Positions 34,225-43,507 of a stretch of DNA of 64,000 bases are shown in pieces. Under the pieces are notes generated by a model. The model was not told the origin of the DNA. It made no database searches and was given only the letters and a program-made list of their open reading frames with translations. Position numbers and translations under genes: made by a program. Each line of letters starts with the position of its first letter. Within the stretch, counting starts at the first letter, position 1. The stretch lies in NCBI GenBank assembly GCA_910584875.1, contig CAJUDA010000008.1, positions 1-64,000 on the forward strand. Reading direction: 5' to 3'. This DNA comes from an uncultured Eubacterium sp. GTDB taxonomy: Bacteria; Bacillota; Clostridia; Lachnospirales; Lachnospiraceae.

Positions 34225-35577
34225 ATGGAAAAGGAAAGTGTTTATTCTAAACCGGTTACGCTGAAAAACATATTGAAATTTGCAGTTCCGACGATAGCCA
34301 TGTCTTTATTTATGTCATTTTATACAATGGTTGACGGATTGTTTGTTTCAAATCTGATCGGCACCAGCGCATTATCGGCCATCAATCTGACGGCACCTGT
34401 GATCCAGTTTGTCACTGCTGTCTCGACCATGCTTGCCACTGGTGGCAGCGCCGTTATCATGAAAAAGATGGGAGAGCACAAGCCGGATGAAGCAAGGCAG
34501 GATTTTACTTTTCTCATTTTGGTCAATGTAGCAGCCGGGCTTGTTATGTGCGGACTTGGCTATCTGGTGATGGATCCTGTTTTTGCCGGAATGAAGCTTT
34601 CAGCAGATGTGGCAGGATATTGTGTGGAATATTTAAGTCATTACCTGTTGTTTACCGTACCTATACTGCTGATGAATAATTTTACCCTGTATATGATCGC
34701 CAGTGGAAAGGCAGCGCTCTCCCTGATCTGTTCTGTAATGGGCGGTGTTTTAAATATGCTGCTGGATTATGTGTTTATCGCCGGACTTGATCTGGGGATC
34801 CGCGGCGCCGCTGTCGCCACCGGTCTGGGATATTCTGTGACAGCGGTGGCAGGGCTATTTGTGTTTGCCAGAAAGAAAAATCTCCTGCATTTTAAAAAAC
34901 CGGTATTCCGGTTCCGGGTTCTTTTTCATGCGGCAGTGAATGGAAGCTCAGAAATGGCGACGGCACTTGTCACCGGAATCATTACCCTGATGTTTAACTG
35001 GACGATGCTCCGCTATGTGGGAGAGGACGGGGTGGCAGCAGTCACGATCATTACTTATGTACTGATGTTTGCCAGCTCTCTGTATACGGGTTTTTCTTAT
35101 GGCGTGGCGCCCATGATCAGCTATTATTATGGCGAAAGTCTGCAGGAAGAAAGATCTGAAACATCTGCGAAACTGAAGAAGCTGACTGCCATCAGTCTCA
35201 GGGTGATCGCTGTCATCTCAGCCGTGACGGCAGCGGGTTCCTTTTTCCTGACAAAACCGCTGGTATCAGTGTTTGCCCGCCCGGATAATCCGGTGTATGA
35301 GCTTGCCGTCACTGGGAACCGGATCTGTACGGCAGCGCTGCTGTTCATTGGTTTTAATATCTTTGCCAGCGGAATGTTTACAGCATTGTCGAATGGTGTT
35401 ATTTCGGCGGTCCTTGCCTTTTCACGTTCATTTGTCTTTATGCTCATTACTATGCTTGTGCTGCCGGTTCTTCTGGGAGTAAACGGAATCTGGCTGGCGA
35501 CGCCGGCGGCAGAGCTGATGGCGTTGCTGCTGTCGGTATTCATGATCCGAAAGTACCAGAGGAAATACGGATATTAA
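34225..35577 (+). CDS. MATE family efflux transporter
   Basis: 450 residues with twelve predicted membrane helices in two six-helix halves; the family signature is visible as LKNILKFAVPTIAMSLFMSFYTMVDGLFVSNLIG at the start of half one and VNGSSEMATALVTGIITLMFNW at the start of half two. Members of this NorM/MepA-like group expel cationic drugs in exchange for Na+ or H+. AAAGGGGG precedes ATG. Transcription starts from the MerR-type promoter at 34152-34182; the cognate regulator gene is frameshifted, so the pump may be locked at basal expression. No gene follows in close coupling. Confidence 0.92.
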   Translation: MEKESVYSKPVTLKNILKFAVPTIAMSLFMSFYTMVDGLFVSNLIGTSALSAINLTAPVIQFVTAVSTMLATGGSAVIMKKMGEHKPDEARQDFTFLILVNVAAGLVMCGLGYLVMDPVFAGMKLSADVAGYCVEYLSHYLLFTVPILLMNNFTLYMIASGKAALSLICSVMGGVLNMLLDYVFIAGLDLGIRGAAVATGLGYSVTAVAGLFVFARKKNLLHFKKPVFRFRVLFHAAVNGSSEMATALVTGIITLMFNWTMLRYVGEDGVAAVTIITYVLMFASSLYTGFSYGVAPMISYYYGESLQEERSETSAKLKKLTAISLRVIAVISAVTAAGSFFLTKPLVSVFARPDNPVYELAVTGNRICTAALLFIGFNIFASGMFTALSNGVISAVLAFSRSFVFMLITMLVLPVLLGVNGIWLATPAAELMALLLSVFMIRKYQRKYGY

Positions 35578-35606
35578 TCCGCGGATATTAAACCTTAAAG
35601 AATCAG

Positions 35607-35651
35607 TTGTATTGTGCTGGGGTATATGGTAAGATTTTTTTAGAATCTTAC
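35607..35651 (+). promoter_or_regulatory. candidate promoter and small hairpin before the AAA/nuclease gene
   Basis: TTGTAT (35607-35612), 17 bases, TAAGAT (35630-35635). GTAAGATT (35629-35636) pairs with AATCTTAC (35644-35651), a dyad that overlaps the -10 and start region and could be an operator. Weak evidence. Confidence 0.35.
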
Positions 35652-35665
35652 AGGGGGTGCTGTGA

Positions 35666-37240
35666 ATGGGAATCTATCTGAATCCGGGTAATAAAGGCTT
35701 CTGGAAATCGATCCGCTCAGAGATTTATGTAGATAAGACGGGACTGATCGCCTATACAAACAAATGTTTAAATACAAGGGAGCAATTTATCTGCGTCAGC
35801 CGGCCGAGGCGGTTCGGGAAATCCATGGCACTGGAAATGCTTGCCGCCTACTACAGCCGGGGTTGTGATTCGGCAGAGCTGTTTGCCGGCCGCAAAATAG
35901 AGAGGGATGACACATATCGGGAGCATCTGAACCAGTATGATGTCATTTTTCTGAATATGCAGAGATTCCTGAGTCGGTCAAAAGATCAAGGACTGACAGA
36001 ATATCTGGCGAAAACGGTGGTCGCTGAACTCAGGGATGCGTATGGCGAGTTCTTTTCAGAACAGGAAACCGATCTTGCCGCTGTATTGGAACAGATTTAT
36101 GCAAAGACAGACAGGGAATTTATCATTCTGATTGATGAATGGGATTGTGTAATGCGTGAAAAAAAAGAGGCGGAAGAGCTGCAGCGGCAGTACCTTGATT
36201 TCCTGCGCAATCTTTTGAAAGACCAGCCGTATGTCGCCCTGGTCTATATGACAGGCATCCTCCCTGTCAAAAAATATGGTACGCACTCGGCGTTGAATAT
36301 GTTCCTGGAGTATTCGATGACGGACCAGGATGTTTTTGAAGAGTATACAGGATTTACCGAAGCCGAGGTGGAGGAGCTGTGCCGGCAGTCGGGGATGGAC
36401 TTTGTCCAGACGGGCAGCTGGTACGACGGTTACCAGTTTACGGAGTTCCGTCATATCTATAATCCCAAATCGATCGTGGAGGCAATGCGCCGCCATAGAT
36501 TTTCCAACTACTGGACTTCAACGGAGACCTATGAGGCATTAAAAATCTATATGGACATGGACTTTGACGGACTCCGGCAGGATATCGTGACGATGCTCGG
36601 CGGCGGGCGGGTCAGGGTGAACACATACAGCTTCCAGAACGATATGTATCATTTCCGGATTAAGGATGATGTCCTGACGCTGCTGATCCATCTGGGGTAT
36701 CTGGGGTATGATTCAGAGAACAAGGAGGCGTTTATCCCCAACAAGGAGATCATGGGGGAATTTGAGAATGCCATGAGCGTGGGGGGCTGGCCGGAGGTGA
36801 TGCGTATCCTCAGGGCATCGGAACGGCTGCTGGAAGACACCCTGCAGGGTGAAGAGGAGAAAGTGGCGGAGGCGCTTGACCAGGCGCATATGGAAGCGGC
36901 GTCTATCCTGACCTATAACGATGAAAACTCCCTTGCCTGCAGCATCGGGCTTGCCTACTACAGTGCAAGGAAGGACTACCGTCTGATCCGGGAACTGCCC
37001 ACGGGGCGTGGGTTTGCGGATATCGTATTCTTGCCGCTGCCATCCTCGGGGAAACCGGCGCTGGTGGTGGAACTGAAATACGATAAAACGGCGGAGACGG
37101 CGATCCGGCAGATCCGGGACCGCCAGTATACCAAGGCGCTGGAGGGGTATGCCGGGGAGATCCTGCTCGTGGGGATCAGCTATGACAGCGGCAGGGCAGA
37201 CAAGCCGCATCGTTGTGTGATCGAGCGGGTAGAGAAATAA
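35666..37240 (+). CDS. AAA-ATPase-like/PD-(D/E)XK nuclease family protein
   Basis: 524 residues of the AAA_ATPase-like plus PD-(D/E)XK_9 group common in gut anaerobes. Start: NPGNKGFWKSIRSEIYVDKTGLI; P-loop-like SRPRRFGKSMALEML (~48-62); Walker B-like IILIDEWDCVM. The C-terminal domain carries the nuclease core GFADIVFLPL...PALVVELKYDK, with Asp and the ExK pair in place. Function is unknown; these genes are often multicopy and of suspected mobile or defence nature. GGGGGTG precedes ATG. It opens a same-strand run of nuclease-like genes to 41255. Confidence 0.87.
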   Translation: MGIYLNPGNKGFWKSIRSEIYVDKTGLIAYTNKCLNTREQFICVSRPRRFGKSMALEMLAAYYSRGCDSAELFAGRKIERDDTYREHLNQYDVIFLNMQRFLSRSKDQGLTEYLAKTVVAELRDAYGEFFSEQETDLAAVLEQIYAKTDREFIILIDEWDCVMREKKEAEELQRQYLDFLRNLLKDQPYVALVYMTGILPVKKYGTHSALNMFLEYSMTDQDVFEEYTGFTEAEVEELCRQSGMDFVQTGSWYDGYQFTEFRHIYNPKSIVEAMRRHRFSNYWTSTETYEALKIYMDMDFDGLRQDIVTMLGGGRVRVNTYSFQNDMYHFRIKDDVLTLLIHLGYLGYDSENKEAFIPNKEIMGEFENAMSVGGWPEVMRILRASERLLEDTLQGEEEKVAEALDQAHMEAASILTYNDENSLACSIGLAYYSARKDYRLIRELPTGRGFADIVFLPLPSSGKPALVVELKYDKTAETAIRQIRDRQYTKALEGYAGEILLVGISYDSGRADKPHRCVIERVEK

Positions 37241-37264
37241 ACAACTATTGTCAGGAGTATAATA

Positions 37265-37468
37265 ATGAGCAAATTTGATCCGTTGTGGAAGTATATACAA
37301 AAGAATGGGAAGGAAAATTTCAAACTGACATTTACAGAGATCGAAAAGATCGCTGGGATACCGATCGACCATTCATTTCTGAGGTATAAAAAGGAACTGG
37401 ATGAATACGGATTCCAGGTTGAAAAAATATCAATGAAAGAACAGACGGTTACATTTCATAAAAAATAA
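37265..37468 (+). CDS. small DUF7662-like protein
   Basis: 67 residues, FDPLWKYIQKNGKENFKLTFTEIEKIAGIPIDHSFLRYKKELDEYGF: the pattern (PLW..I.........LTF.EIE.I.G..I..SFL..) resembles the small DUF7662 proteins of unknown function, whose motif also occurs in endonuclease-associated contexts. ATG follows CAGGAG. It lies 24 bases after the AAA/nuclease gene and is likely co-transcribed. Cytosolic. Confidence 0.7.
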   Translation: MSKFDPLWKYIQKNGKENFKLTFTEIEKIAGIPIDHSFLRYKKELDEYGFQVEKISMKEQTVTFHKK

Positions 37469-37498
37469 ATCTGTCTGGGAATCAGGAGGGATGACAGG

Positions 37499-37894
37499 AT
37501 GAATAGGAATCAGGAGTATTCCGCATTTTTTAAAAGTATCACAGATCAGGAGAGATGTGCCGTGGTCATCTGTAATCTGCAGCATGAGATTATTTATATG
37601 AACCCGGCTGCCATTACGAGATATGCAAAACGGGGTGGTGAGAGGCTGGTTGGACAGAGTCTTCTGGACTGCCATAATGAAAAATCTGCAGAGAAAATAA
37701 AACAGATCATACAGTGGTTTGATGAATCGAATAATCATAATCTGGTGTATACGTTTCACAATGAAAAAGAAAATAAGGATGTCTATATGGTGGCGCTTCG
37801 GGATGACGAGGGCGGTCTGATTGGTTATTACGAAAAACATGAGTACAGAGATGGAGAGACGATGAAGCTTTATGATCTCTGGCAGGAGGAATGA
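37499..37894 (+). CDS. single PAS-domain protein
   Basis: 131 residues that are essentially one PAS fold: CAVVICNLQHEIIYMNPAAITRYAKRGGERLVGQSLLDCHNEKSAEKI, then the beta sheet YTFHNEKENKDVYMVALRDDEGGLIGYYEKHEY. No output domain is attached. Related single-PAS proteins in Clostridia are annotated as fatty-acid/heme-type sensors without proof. AGGAGGGATGACAGG precedes ATG. The downstream HNH gene starts 13 bases after its stop, with its own GGAGG, so the pair is an operon. Confidence 0.8.
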   Translation: MNRNQEYSAFFKSITDQERCAVVICNLQHEIIYMNPAAITRYAKRGGERLVGQSLLDCHNEKSAEKIKQIIQWFDESNNHNLVYTFHNEKENKDVYMVALRDDEGGLIGYYEKHEYRDGETMKLYDLWQEE

Positions 37895-37907
37895 ATTGGA
37901 GGATTTT

Positions 37908-39023
37908 ATGAAACTTCCCTATACAGAAGAGCTGGAGATACAATATTTAAACCGTTTATTTGATAATACCAGTGAGTGTTACAAATTTTTCTGGTTCCAG
38001 GCTGTGATCAACAAGGTTCTGGAAGGACACGATGTTATCACCTATGAAGAACTGATCAACGAGATGATCGTGGACTCCTGGTATATGGTTACGGAATATC
38101 ACCTCAATCTGGGTCCGAGAGATACTTTAGAGAGGCTGGTACACAGACTGTGTGACATCAGTGGTCTGAAATCCAGCGAAAAAAAGGAAGTGATCCTGGA
38201 ATGTCTGCAAAATTGCACAGACAGGGAAGTCCAGCAGAAAAAACGGACTTTGACGTATCATGTACCTTATCGTCTTCAGGCGCCATTTATGGAAAAGGTA
38301 AAAGGAGAGGCATGGAATGTTTCCGAACGCCAGCTGATCCAGAACATTAACAGGGAAGAAAGACTGATGTACTATTTTACCGCCCTGGATGGAATGCAGA
38401 CGGCGATCTGTGTGCAGCCGGATTGGATCGCCTATATACATAAGAATCAGGAAATCCTCAAGGGATGGCTGCAGTATCATATGATCTTGTACCTGCAAAA
38501 AAGGAATCCCAGCGTGCCTGGCATATCGGATAAGCTTCAGCCGCCGCATGAACGCAAACTGGAGAAGGTACAGAAATACTGGAAGCTACTGATGGAAGTA
38601 AAAACAGTTCATGAAATCTATAAGGATGAGGTGATCACAGAAGAAAACATTTCGATTGATCATTTTGTCCCGTGGAGTTATGTAGCGCATGACGAATTCT
38701 GGAATCTTCATCCGACCACCAGAGGAATTAACAGCAGGAAGAGCAACCGTCTTCCGGACTGGGAGATTTATTTCCCTAAATTATGCCAGTTAGAATATTT
38801 TTCTTATGAAATGATACAGGCAAATCATGTGATCAGGGAGGCATTTGAGCTATGTGCCAGAGAACATCTGAATAACAGTGAGATCAGAGGACGGATATAC
38901 AGGAAGGACCAGTCACTGACAGAATTTTCCCATGCGTTGGAGGAAGTGGTGCAGCCAGTCTACCAGTCTGCCAAAAACTGTGGATTCCGAAGCTGGATAC
39001 CAGAAGGAGCCAGGGATGAATAG
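37908..39023 (+). CDS. HNH endonuclease domain protein
   Basis: 371 residues. A long helical N-terminal region (~1-245) of unknown type is followed by an HNH_4-like core: ISIDHFVPWSYVAHDEFWNLHPTTRGINSRKSNRLPDW (DH pair, N-L-x-P, N-x3-K). The HNH metal-binding residues are complete. ATG at 37908 is set by TTGGAGG at 37896-37902. The stop overlaps the next gene's start by 8 bases, so translation is coupled to the methyltransferase-FEN fusion. Possible roles are defence, repair or mobile-element homing; none can be fixed from sequence. Confidence 0.82.
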   Translation: MKLPYTEELEIQYLNRLFDNTSECYKFFWFQAVINKVLEGHDVITYEELINEMIVDSWYMVTEYHLNLGPRDTLERLVHRLCDISGLKSSEKKEVILECLQNCTDREVQQKKRTLTYHVPYRLQAPFMEKVKGEAWNVSERQLIQNINREERLMYYFTALDGMQTAICVQPDWIAYIHKNQEILKGWLQYHMILYLQKRNPSVPGISDKLQPPHERKLEKVQKYWKLLMEVKTVHEIYKDEVITEENISIDHFVPWSYVAHDEFWNLHPTTRGINSRKSNRLPDWEIYFPKLCQLEYFSYEMIQANHVIREAFELCAREHLNNSEIRGRIYRKDQSLTEFSHALEEVVQPVYQSAKNCGFRSWIPEGARDE

Positions 39024-40494
39024 AAAAACCATTGAATATTATAATAGCAACACAGAAGACTTTATCAGGCGGACTGTAAATTCTGAAATGAGCGGCTGTC
39101 AGAAAAAATTTCTGGGGCTGCTAAAGAGTGGCAGCCGGGTTCTGGATGCCGGGTGCGGAAGCGGCAGGGACAGTAAATTTTTTCTGGAACAGGGGCTGCG
39201 GGTGGATGCGATCGACGCTTCTGAAAAAATGTGTCAGGCGGCTTCAGAGTATATCGGACAGCCTGTGAATTGTATATCCTTTGAAGAACTGGAGGCAAGG
39301 GAACGTTATGACGGGATATGGGCGTGTGCCTCCCTGCTTCATGTAGGAAAAGGGGAACTCCCATTGATCCTAAAGAAATTTTATGATGCATTAAAGGAAG
39401 ATGGGATTCTGTATGCCTCTTTTAAATATGGAACAGATGAGCAATGGCGTCTGGGACGGTTTTTCAGTGATTATCAATTGGAAGAACTGGAACGGATTTT
39501 TCTTAGGGATGGTTTGTTTGAACTGGTGGAAGCATTTGAAACTGAGGATGAGAGGCAGGATTACAAAAATAAGCCATGGATAAACGTCATTGTAAAAAAA
39601 CGGCGGCTGAGGACCGTACCATTTCAGGAATTGCCATCATACCCTGCAGTCAGCAGGCTTCTACTCGTTGACGGCAGCAATCTTTTGTTCCAGATGTTTT
39701 TTGGCATGCCTGCCAGGATCGTGAATGAGCAGGGGAAAGCGATCCAGGGGACAATGGGATTTGTCGGTGCGTTGTTAAAGATCATCCGCAGGATCCTGCC
39801 TACGCATATCATTGTCCTGTTTGACGGTCAGCAGGAAAATAAACGCACGGCCCTTGATGCCGGATATAAGGCAAACAGAGTTGATTATGGTGAAAAGCCG
39901 GTAGAAGAAAATCCATTTTCACAGCTGCCGGATGTCTATGCGGCACTGGATTATTTAGGCATACGGCATACAGAGGCAGCTGCCTGCGAAGCAGATGATC
40001 TGATCGCCGGTTATGCCAGAACTTATGGTCAGGAGAATGAGATCGTCATTTCCTCATTTGACAGCGATTTTTTTCAGCTCATTACAGAGAAGGTGTCAGT
40101 ACTCCGCTACCGTGGGGAAGGGACCGTGGTCTGTACACCGGATTACATTCATCAAAAATTTGGTATCCTGCCTGTACAGTATGCGGATTTTAAATCTATG
40201 ACCGGGGATGCTTCTGATAATATCAGAGGTGCAGACAAGATCGGTCCGAAAACAGCAGCATTGCTGCTCAATGAATTTGGAACTCTTGAGGGCATCCTTG
40301 CCAATGCGGCGGCAATCAGGAAACCATCGATCAGAGAGTCCGTGATCCGGAATACAGATCGGCTGAGGGTCAACAGAAGGCTGATCTGCCTTGATGGTCT
40401 GGAACCACTTCCTTATGTTTTGGACGAACTTATATACGAGCTGCCTGACATAACGACGAATGGTGTATTAAGAGGCATTGGATTAAAAGAATAG
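39016..40494 (+). CDS. SAM methyltransferase-FEN (5'-3' exonuclease) fusion protein
   Basis: 492 residues in one frame. Residues ~1-195 form a class I methyltransferase: YYNSNTEDFIRRTV, motif I VLDAGCGSGRDSKFF, VDAIDAS, YDGIWACASLLHV. Residues ~210-490 form a Pol I-type 5'-nuclease: LLLVDGSNLLFQMFFG, VLFDGQQENKRT, CEADDLIAGYA, SFDSDFFQLI and the helix-hairpin-helix GDASDNIRGADKIGPKTAALLL, so all acidic metal ligands appear present. Coupled to the HNH gene by an 8-base overlap and followed 14 bases later by an endonuclease/phosphatase-fold gene. The combination suggests processing of modified nucleic acid; this is inference. Confidence 0.87.
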   Translation: MNRKTIEYYNSNTEDFIRRTVNSEMSGCQKKFLGLLKSGSRVLDAGCGSGRDSKFFLEQGLRVDAIDASEKMCQAASEYIGQPVNCISFEELEARERYDGIWACASLLHVGKGELPLILKKFYDALKEDGILYASFKYGTDEQWRLGRFFSDYQLEELERIFLRDGLFELVEAFETEDERQDYKNKPWINVIVKKRRLRTVPFQELPSYPAVSRLLLVDGSNLLFQMFFGMPARIVNEQGKAIQGTMGFVGALLKIIRRILPTHIIVLFDGQQENKRTALDAGYKANRVDYGEKPVEENPFSQLPDVYAALDYLGIRHTEAAACEADDLIAGYARTYGQENEIVISSFDSDFFQLITEKVSVLRYRGEGTVVCTPDYIHQKFGILPVQYADFKSMTGDASDNIRGADKIGPKTAALLLNEFGTLEGILANAAAIRKPSIRESVIRNTDRLRVNRRLICLDGLEPLPYVLDELIYELPDITTNGVLRGIGLKE

Positions 40495-40508
40495 AAATGG
40501 TGGTCAGA

Positions 40509-41255
40509 ATGAAAATAGCTACTTATAATATTTGGGATGACGAGGCGGGGATGCCGTATCGTTTCCGGCAGATCATAGAAGAAATAATAAAAACCGATGC
40601 AGACATCATCTGTCTGCAGGAGGTCAGAGACGAAAAACAGCATAGGGAGCTTGCCGAAAACGGCGGATATGAATATGCACATTATCAGGCGCAGACAGGA
40701 CTTTCCCTGTTGAGCAGAGTGCCGCTTCTTTGGAAAGAAGATTTTGAATCCGGGATGATGGCACGGGTGCAGCTGGCGGGCAGGATCTGCCGGATCGTAA
40801 ATGTACATCTGCCATGGGATAGTGCTGTGGCTAGAGAACGGATCATAGTAGAGATTGTCAGACGGCTGGAAGAGATAAAAGATGAACTGGTTTTTCTGGC
40901 GGGAGATTTTAACAGCGCTGCTGACTCGTCAGTCCACCGTTTTCTGACCAATCAGCAGTCGTTATTTGAGTGTGACGCCTATTTTTATGATCTCGCAGAA
41001 TCTTATGCTGCGATTAAAGGCGGAAGTATACCAGCGACACTGAATTTCCGGGAAAATCCGCGGTGGGGAGTGGTACAGCCGGTAAATACGATCGAGACGA
41101 ACCAGCGGTTCGACTGGATCATGATGAAAAATCCATATCCGCAGGATTTCCCTGAACTAAAGAAGTGTTCGCTCTTTGGAACAGCGGTTTCAGAGAAAAC
41201 GGGTCTTGCGGCAAGTGACCATTACGGAGTAAGCGTTGAAATGGTGATCCGTTGA
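40509..41255 (+). CDS. endonuclease/exonuclease/phosphatase (EEP) family protein
   Basis: 248 residues of the EEP (ExoIII/DNase I) fold: KIATYNIWDDE (first Asn), IICLQEVRDEK (metal Glu), IVNVHLPWDS, FLAGDFNSAADSS (Asp-x-Asn) and the terminal SDHYGVSVEM (Asp-His). All catalytic motifs are present. ATG at 40509 is preferred over 40497 because GGTGG lies between them. No signal peptide. Fourth nuclease-type gene of the run that starts at 35666, with only 14 bases from the FEN fusion. The stop lies 1 base from the stop of the convergent subtilase gene, without a terminator. Confidence 0.87.
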   Translation: MKIATYNIWDDEAGMPYRFRQIIEEIIKTDADIICLQEVRDEKQHRELAENGGYEYAHYQAQTGLSLLSRVPLLWKEDFESGMMARVQLAGRICRIVNVHLPWDSAVARERIIVEIVRRLEEIKDELVFLAGDFNSAADSSVHRFLTNQQSLFECDAYFYDLAESYAAIKGGSIPATLNFRENPRWGVVQPVNTIETNQRFDWIMMKNPYPQDFPELKKCSLFGTAVSEKTGLAASDHYGVSVEMVIR

Positions 41256-41256
41256 G

Positions 41257-43389
41257 CTACTTCTTCTTTTTGATCTTCACTTTACAATAAGCTTTTTTGC
41301 CGGAACCATCCTTTGCTTTTGCATAGACTTTTACCGTATGCCCGATGCCTTTTTTCTTTGGTTTCACTACACCCTTCTGGGTTACGGAGGCATATTTCTT
41401 TTTAGAGACATACCATTTCACTTTTTTGTTGGTTGCTTTTTTGGGGGATACCGTTGCTTTCAGTTTCAATTTTTTCTTATAGCGCAGGGTCGCCTTCTTT
41501 TTATTCAGTTTGACTTTTGTGACCTTTACCTTCTTTGCCGTGGTATTGGCAGAGGCAGGGGAACAGGTTGCGGTTGGAATTTTGCGCAGATCCAGGACGC
41601 CTCCGGTTTTACAGTAACGGGAGAGCCCGCTGACCTTCCGTACGCAGGTGAGCAGCCGTTCGCGGCGCTGGGCAGCAGTATCCTTTGTATAATTGGATGC
41701 CAGTATGGCAGCGGCAGCAGAAACAGAAGGCGCAGCCATGGAAGTTCCACTGTATACCGTATATCTTTGCAGCGACGATTTGCCGGGATTGGCAGTGGAG
41801 ATAGAAATATTATCCAGATATATTTCCTGTATGGACTGGAAGGAACCACTGAGTCCGAGCAGCTTGAAGTATGTTCTGTCTCCAGTATCATAGAAGCTGC
41901 TATGAGAACATCTGGCATTCCGGTGCGTCCATTCCAGACCATCTTTATCCTTTAAACCGATATCGTAACCGAGATAATAGTCTGCATGGGACTGTAGTTC
42001 CAGATCTGTCACATCAAGATAGAGCATCAGGGTATCGCTGGAGGCAGATGGGACAACCTTCATACAGAGAGAACCGCTGGAGCGGTTGCCAAGGGAGTCT
42101 TCCGGGCTGTGTATGATATCTGTTACACCCAGCGAACCATCCGGCTGGAAAAGGGTTTTATCCACCGTGTTACAGGAGGAAAAATAACTGCACAGCGAAT
42201 CACGGTTCGCCGCTGGCAGCAGCGCCGGGTAAAAGGAATCATAATTGACCGTAGACAGGATCTGGCTTCCGGGAGCAAAGAGATCGACAGATGCTGCACC
42301 GTAGTCAGAATATCCGGCTTTGTTATCTGTTGTATCCGAAGCGCCTACTGTAACAATATAGGGGCTGTTCAGGTCATAGGGACATTCCTTTGATTTGGCG
42401 GCATCATGGTTGACACCGTCATTTCCAGAAGCAAAGACAAATACAGCACCTGCCTTTCCGATCTTATCGATCAGAGATTTCATGGTGCTGCTCGATTTTC
42501 CACCGCCCCAGGAGCAGTTGACAACGGCGACATTGACTCCCAGCTTCTGTGCCTGGTAGATGTAGTTGAAAGCGGCAATAACGGCTGAGTTATAGGCTTT
42601 TCCAGCTGAGTTGAATACCTTAAGTGCCATCAGCTGTACATTGGAACTGATGCCTGTGATACCAGTTTTGTTATTGGCAGCGGCGCCGATGACACCGGCA
42701 CAATGGGTACCGTGCCCGTCCTCGTCTTCATCCATGGGATCACTGTCGCCATCGCCGAAATCATATCCATAAATACCTTCCAGTGCCGGGTATGGATTCT
42801 TCCACATATGGGAAGCCAGGTCCTCATGATTATAATCGATTCCCGTGTCGACAATGGCGACTACGGGCTTTTTTGTGCTTGATTTTTGTTGCAGCCCGGA
42901 ATAGTGGATCCCCTCGCTGGATACATTGGCGCCATCCAGATACCACTGGGAAGACACCATGGGATCGTTGGCAGCAAATTTTTCCTGGCAATAATCAGGC
43001 TCGGCAGATACGACATATGCCTGATCATCCAGTTTTGACAAAAGCTCTTCGGTAGAATATGTATCTGAGGAAACTTTAACCATATATAAGGATTTATCCT
43101 CCAGATAATCCTGCTGTTCCCTGGTTTTGCCGAGAACCCCGGCATCACCAAAGTCCCAGGAGTCCTCAATAGTGATCTCTTTGTCAAAGGAGGCTGTACC
43201 CTCTTGTGTGAGTGGTGTCTTATGGGGCGAGGCTATCGTCAGTATAACCTGACCGTCCTCATAACCTTCTTCCCCGGCAGCAGGGACAGATTTCTGGACC
43301 AGATCCTGTGTCTGGGCTTTTGCCGGCGGTATTTCCGTAGTTGAAAAAATCATGGCGGCAAGTAGAGAATAAGCGAAAAAGCGTCGCAT
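41257..43389 (-). CDS. secreted S8 subtilase with catalytic-domain insertion and Ig-like tail
   Basis: 710 residues. Signal peptide 1-~25, a propeptide to ~140 with the YMVKVSSDTYSTEELLSKLDD segment, then the S8 domain: Asp181 (VDTGIDYNHED), His226 (DGHGTHCAG), oxyanion Asn323 (FASGNDG), Ser550 (SGTSMAAPS). Between ~382 and ~541 is an insertion of some 160 residues, beta-rich and reminiscent of a jelly roll (LYLDVTDLELQSHADYYLGYDIGL, IYLDNISIST). Residues ~625-710 are a Lys-rich Big2-like wall domain, the same kind as in the pseudogene at 9223. The enzyme would be exported and wall-bound. AAGGAGG lies upstream of ATG on the reverse strand. Confidence 0.92.
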   Translation of the reverse strand: MRRFFAYSLLAAMIFSTTEIPPAKAQTQDLVQKSVPAAGEEGYEDGQVILTIASPHKTPLTQEGTASFDKEITIEDSWDFGDAGVLGKTREQQDYLEDKSLYMVKVSSDTYSTEELLSKLDDQAYVVSAEPDYCQEKFAANDPMVSSQWYLDGANVSSEGIHYSGLQQKSSTKKPVVAIVDTGIDYNHEDLASHMWKNPYPALEGIYGYDFGDGDSDPMDEDEDGHGTHCAGVIGAAANNKTGITGISSNVQLMALKVFNSAGKAYNSAVIAAFNYIYQAQKLGVNVAVVNCSWGGGKSSSTMKSLIDKIGKAGAVFVFASGNDGVNHDAAKSKECPYDLNSPYIVTVGASDTTDNKAGYSDYGAASVDLFAPGSQILSTVNYDSFYPALLPAANRDSLCSYFSSCNTVDKTLFQPDGSLGVTDIIHSPEDSLGNRSSGSLCMKVVPSASSDTLMLYLDVTDLELQSHADYYLGYDIGLKDKDGLEWTHRNARCSHSSFYDTGDRTYFKLLGLSGSFQSIQEIYLDNISISTANPGKSSLQRYTVYSGTSMAAPSVSAAAAILASNYTKDTAAQRRERLLTCVRKVSGLSRYCKTGGVLDLRKIPTATCSPASANTTAKKVKVTKVKLNKKKATLRYKKKLKLKATVSPKKATNKKVKWYVSKKKYASVTQKGVVKPKKKGIGHTVKVYAKAKDGSGKKAYCKVKIKKKK

Positions 43390-43507
43390 AATGCAGACCT
43401 CCTTAAAAATATTATTTCAAAAGTATTGCGTCCGAGCATATTTGCTGATATTATGTTATTATAATATCAATAAAATGTGACGGAAATAAGACGGGGAGGA
43501 ATGAACC

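Noticed and set aside
41249..41259. CCGTTGAGCTA at the junction of the EEP gene and the subtilase gene, like the right end of the element
   Set aside because: Eleven bases match with no left end; it supplies both stop codons but may be coincidence.
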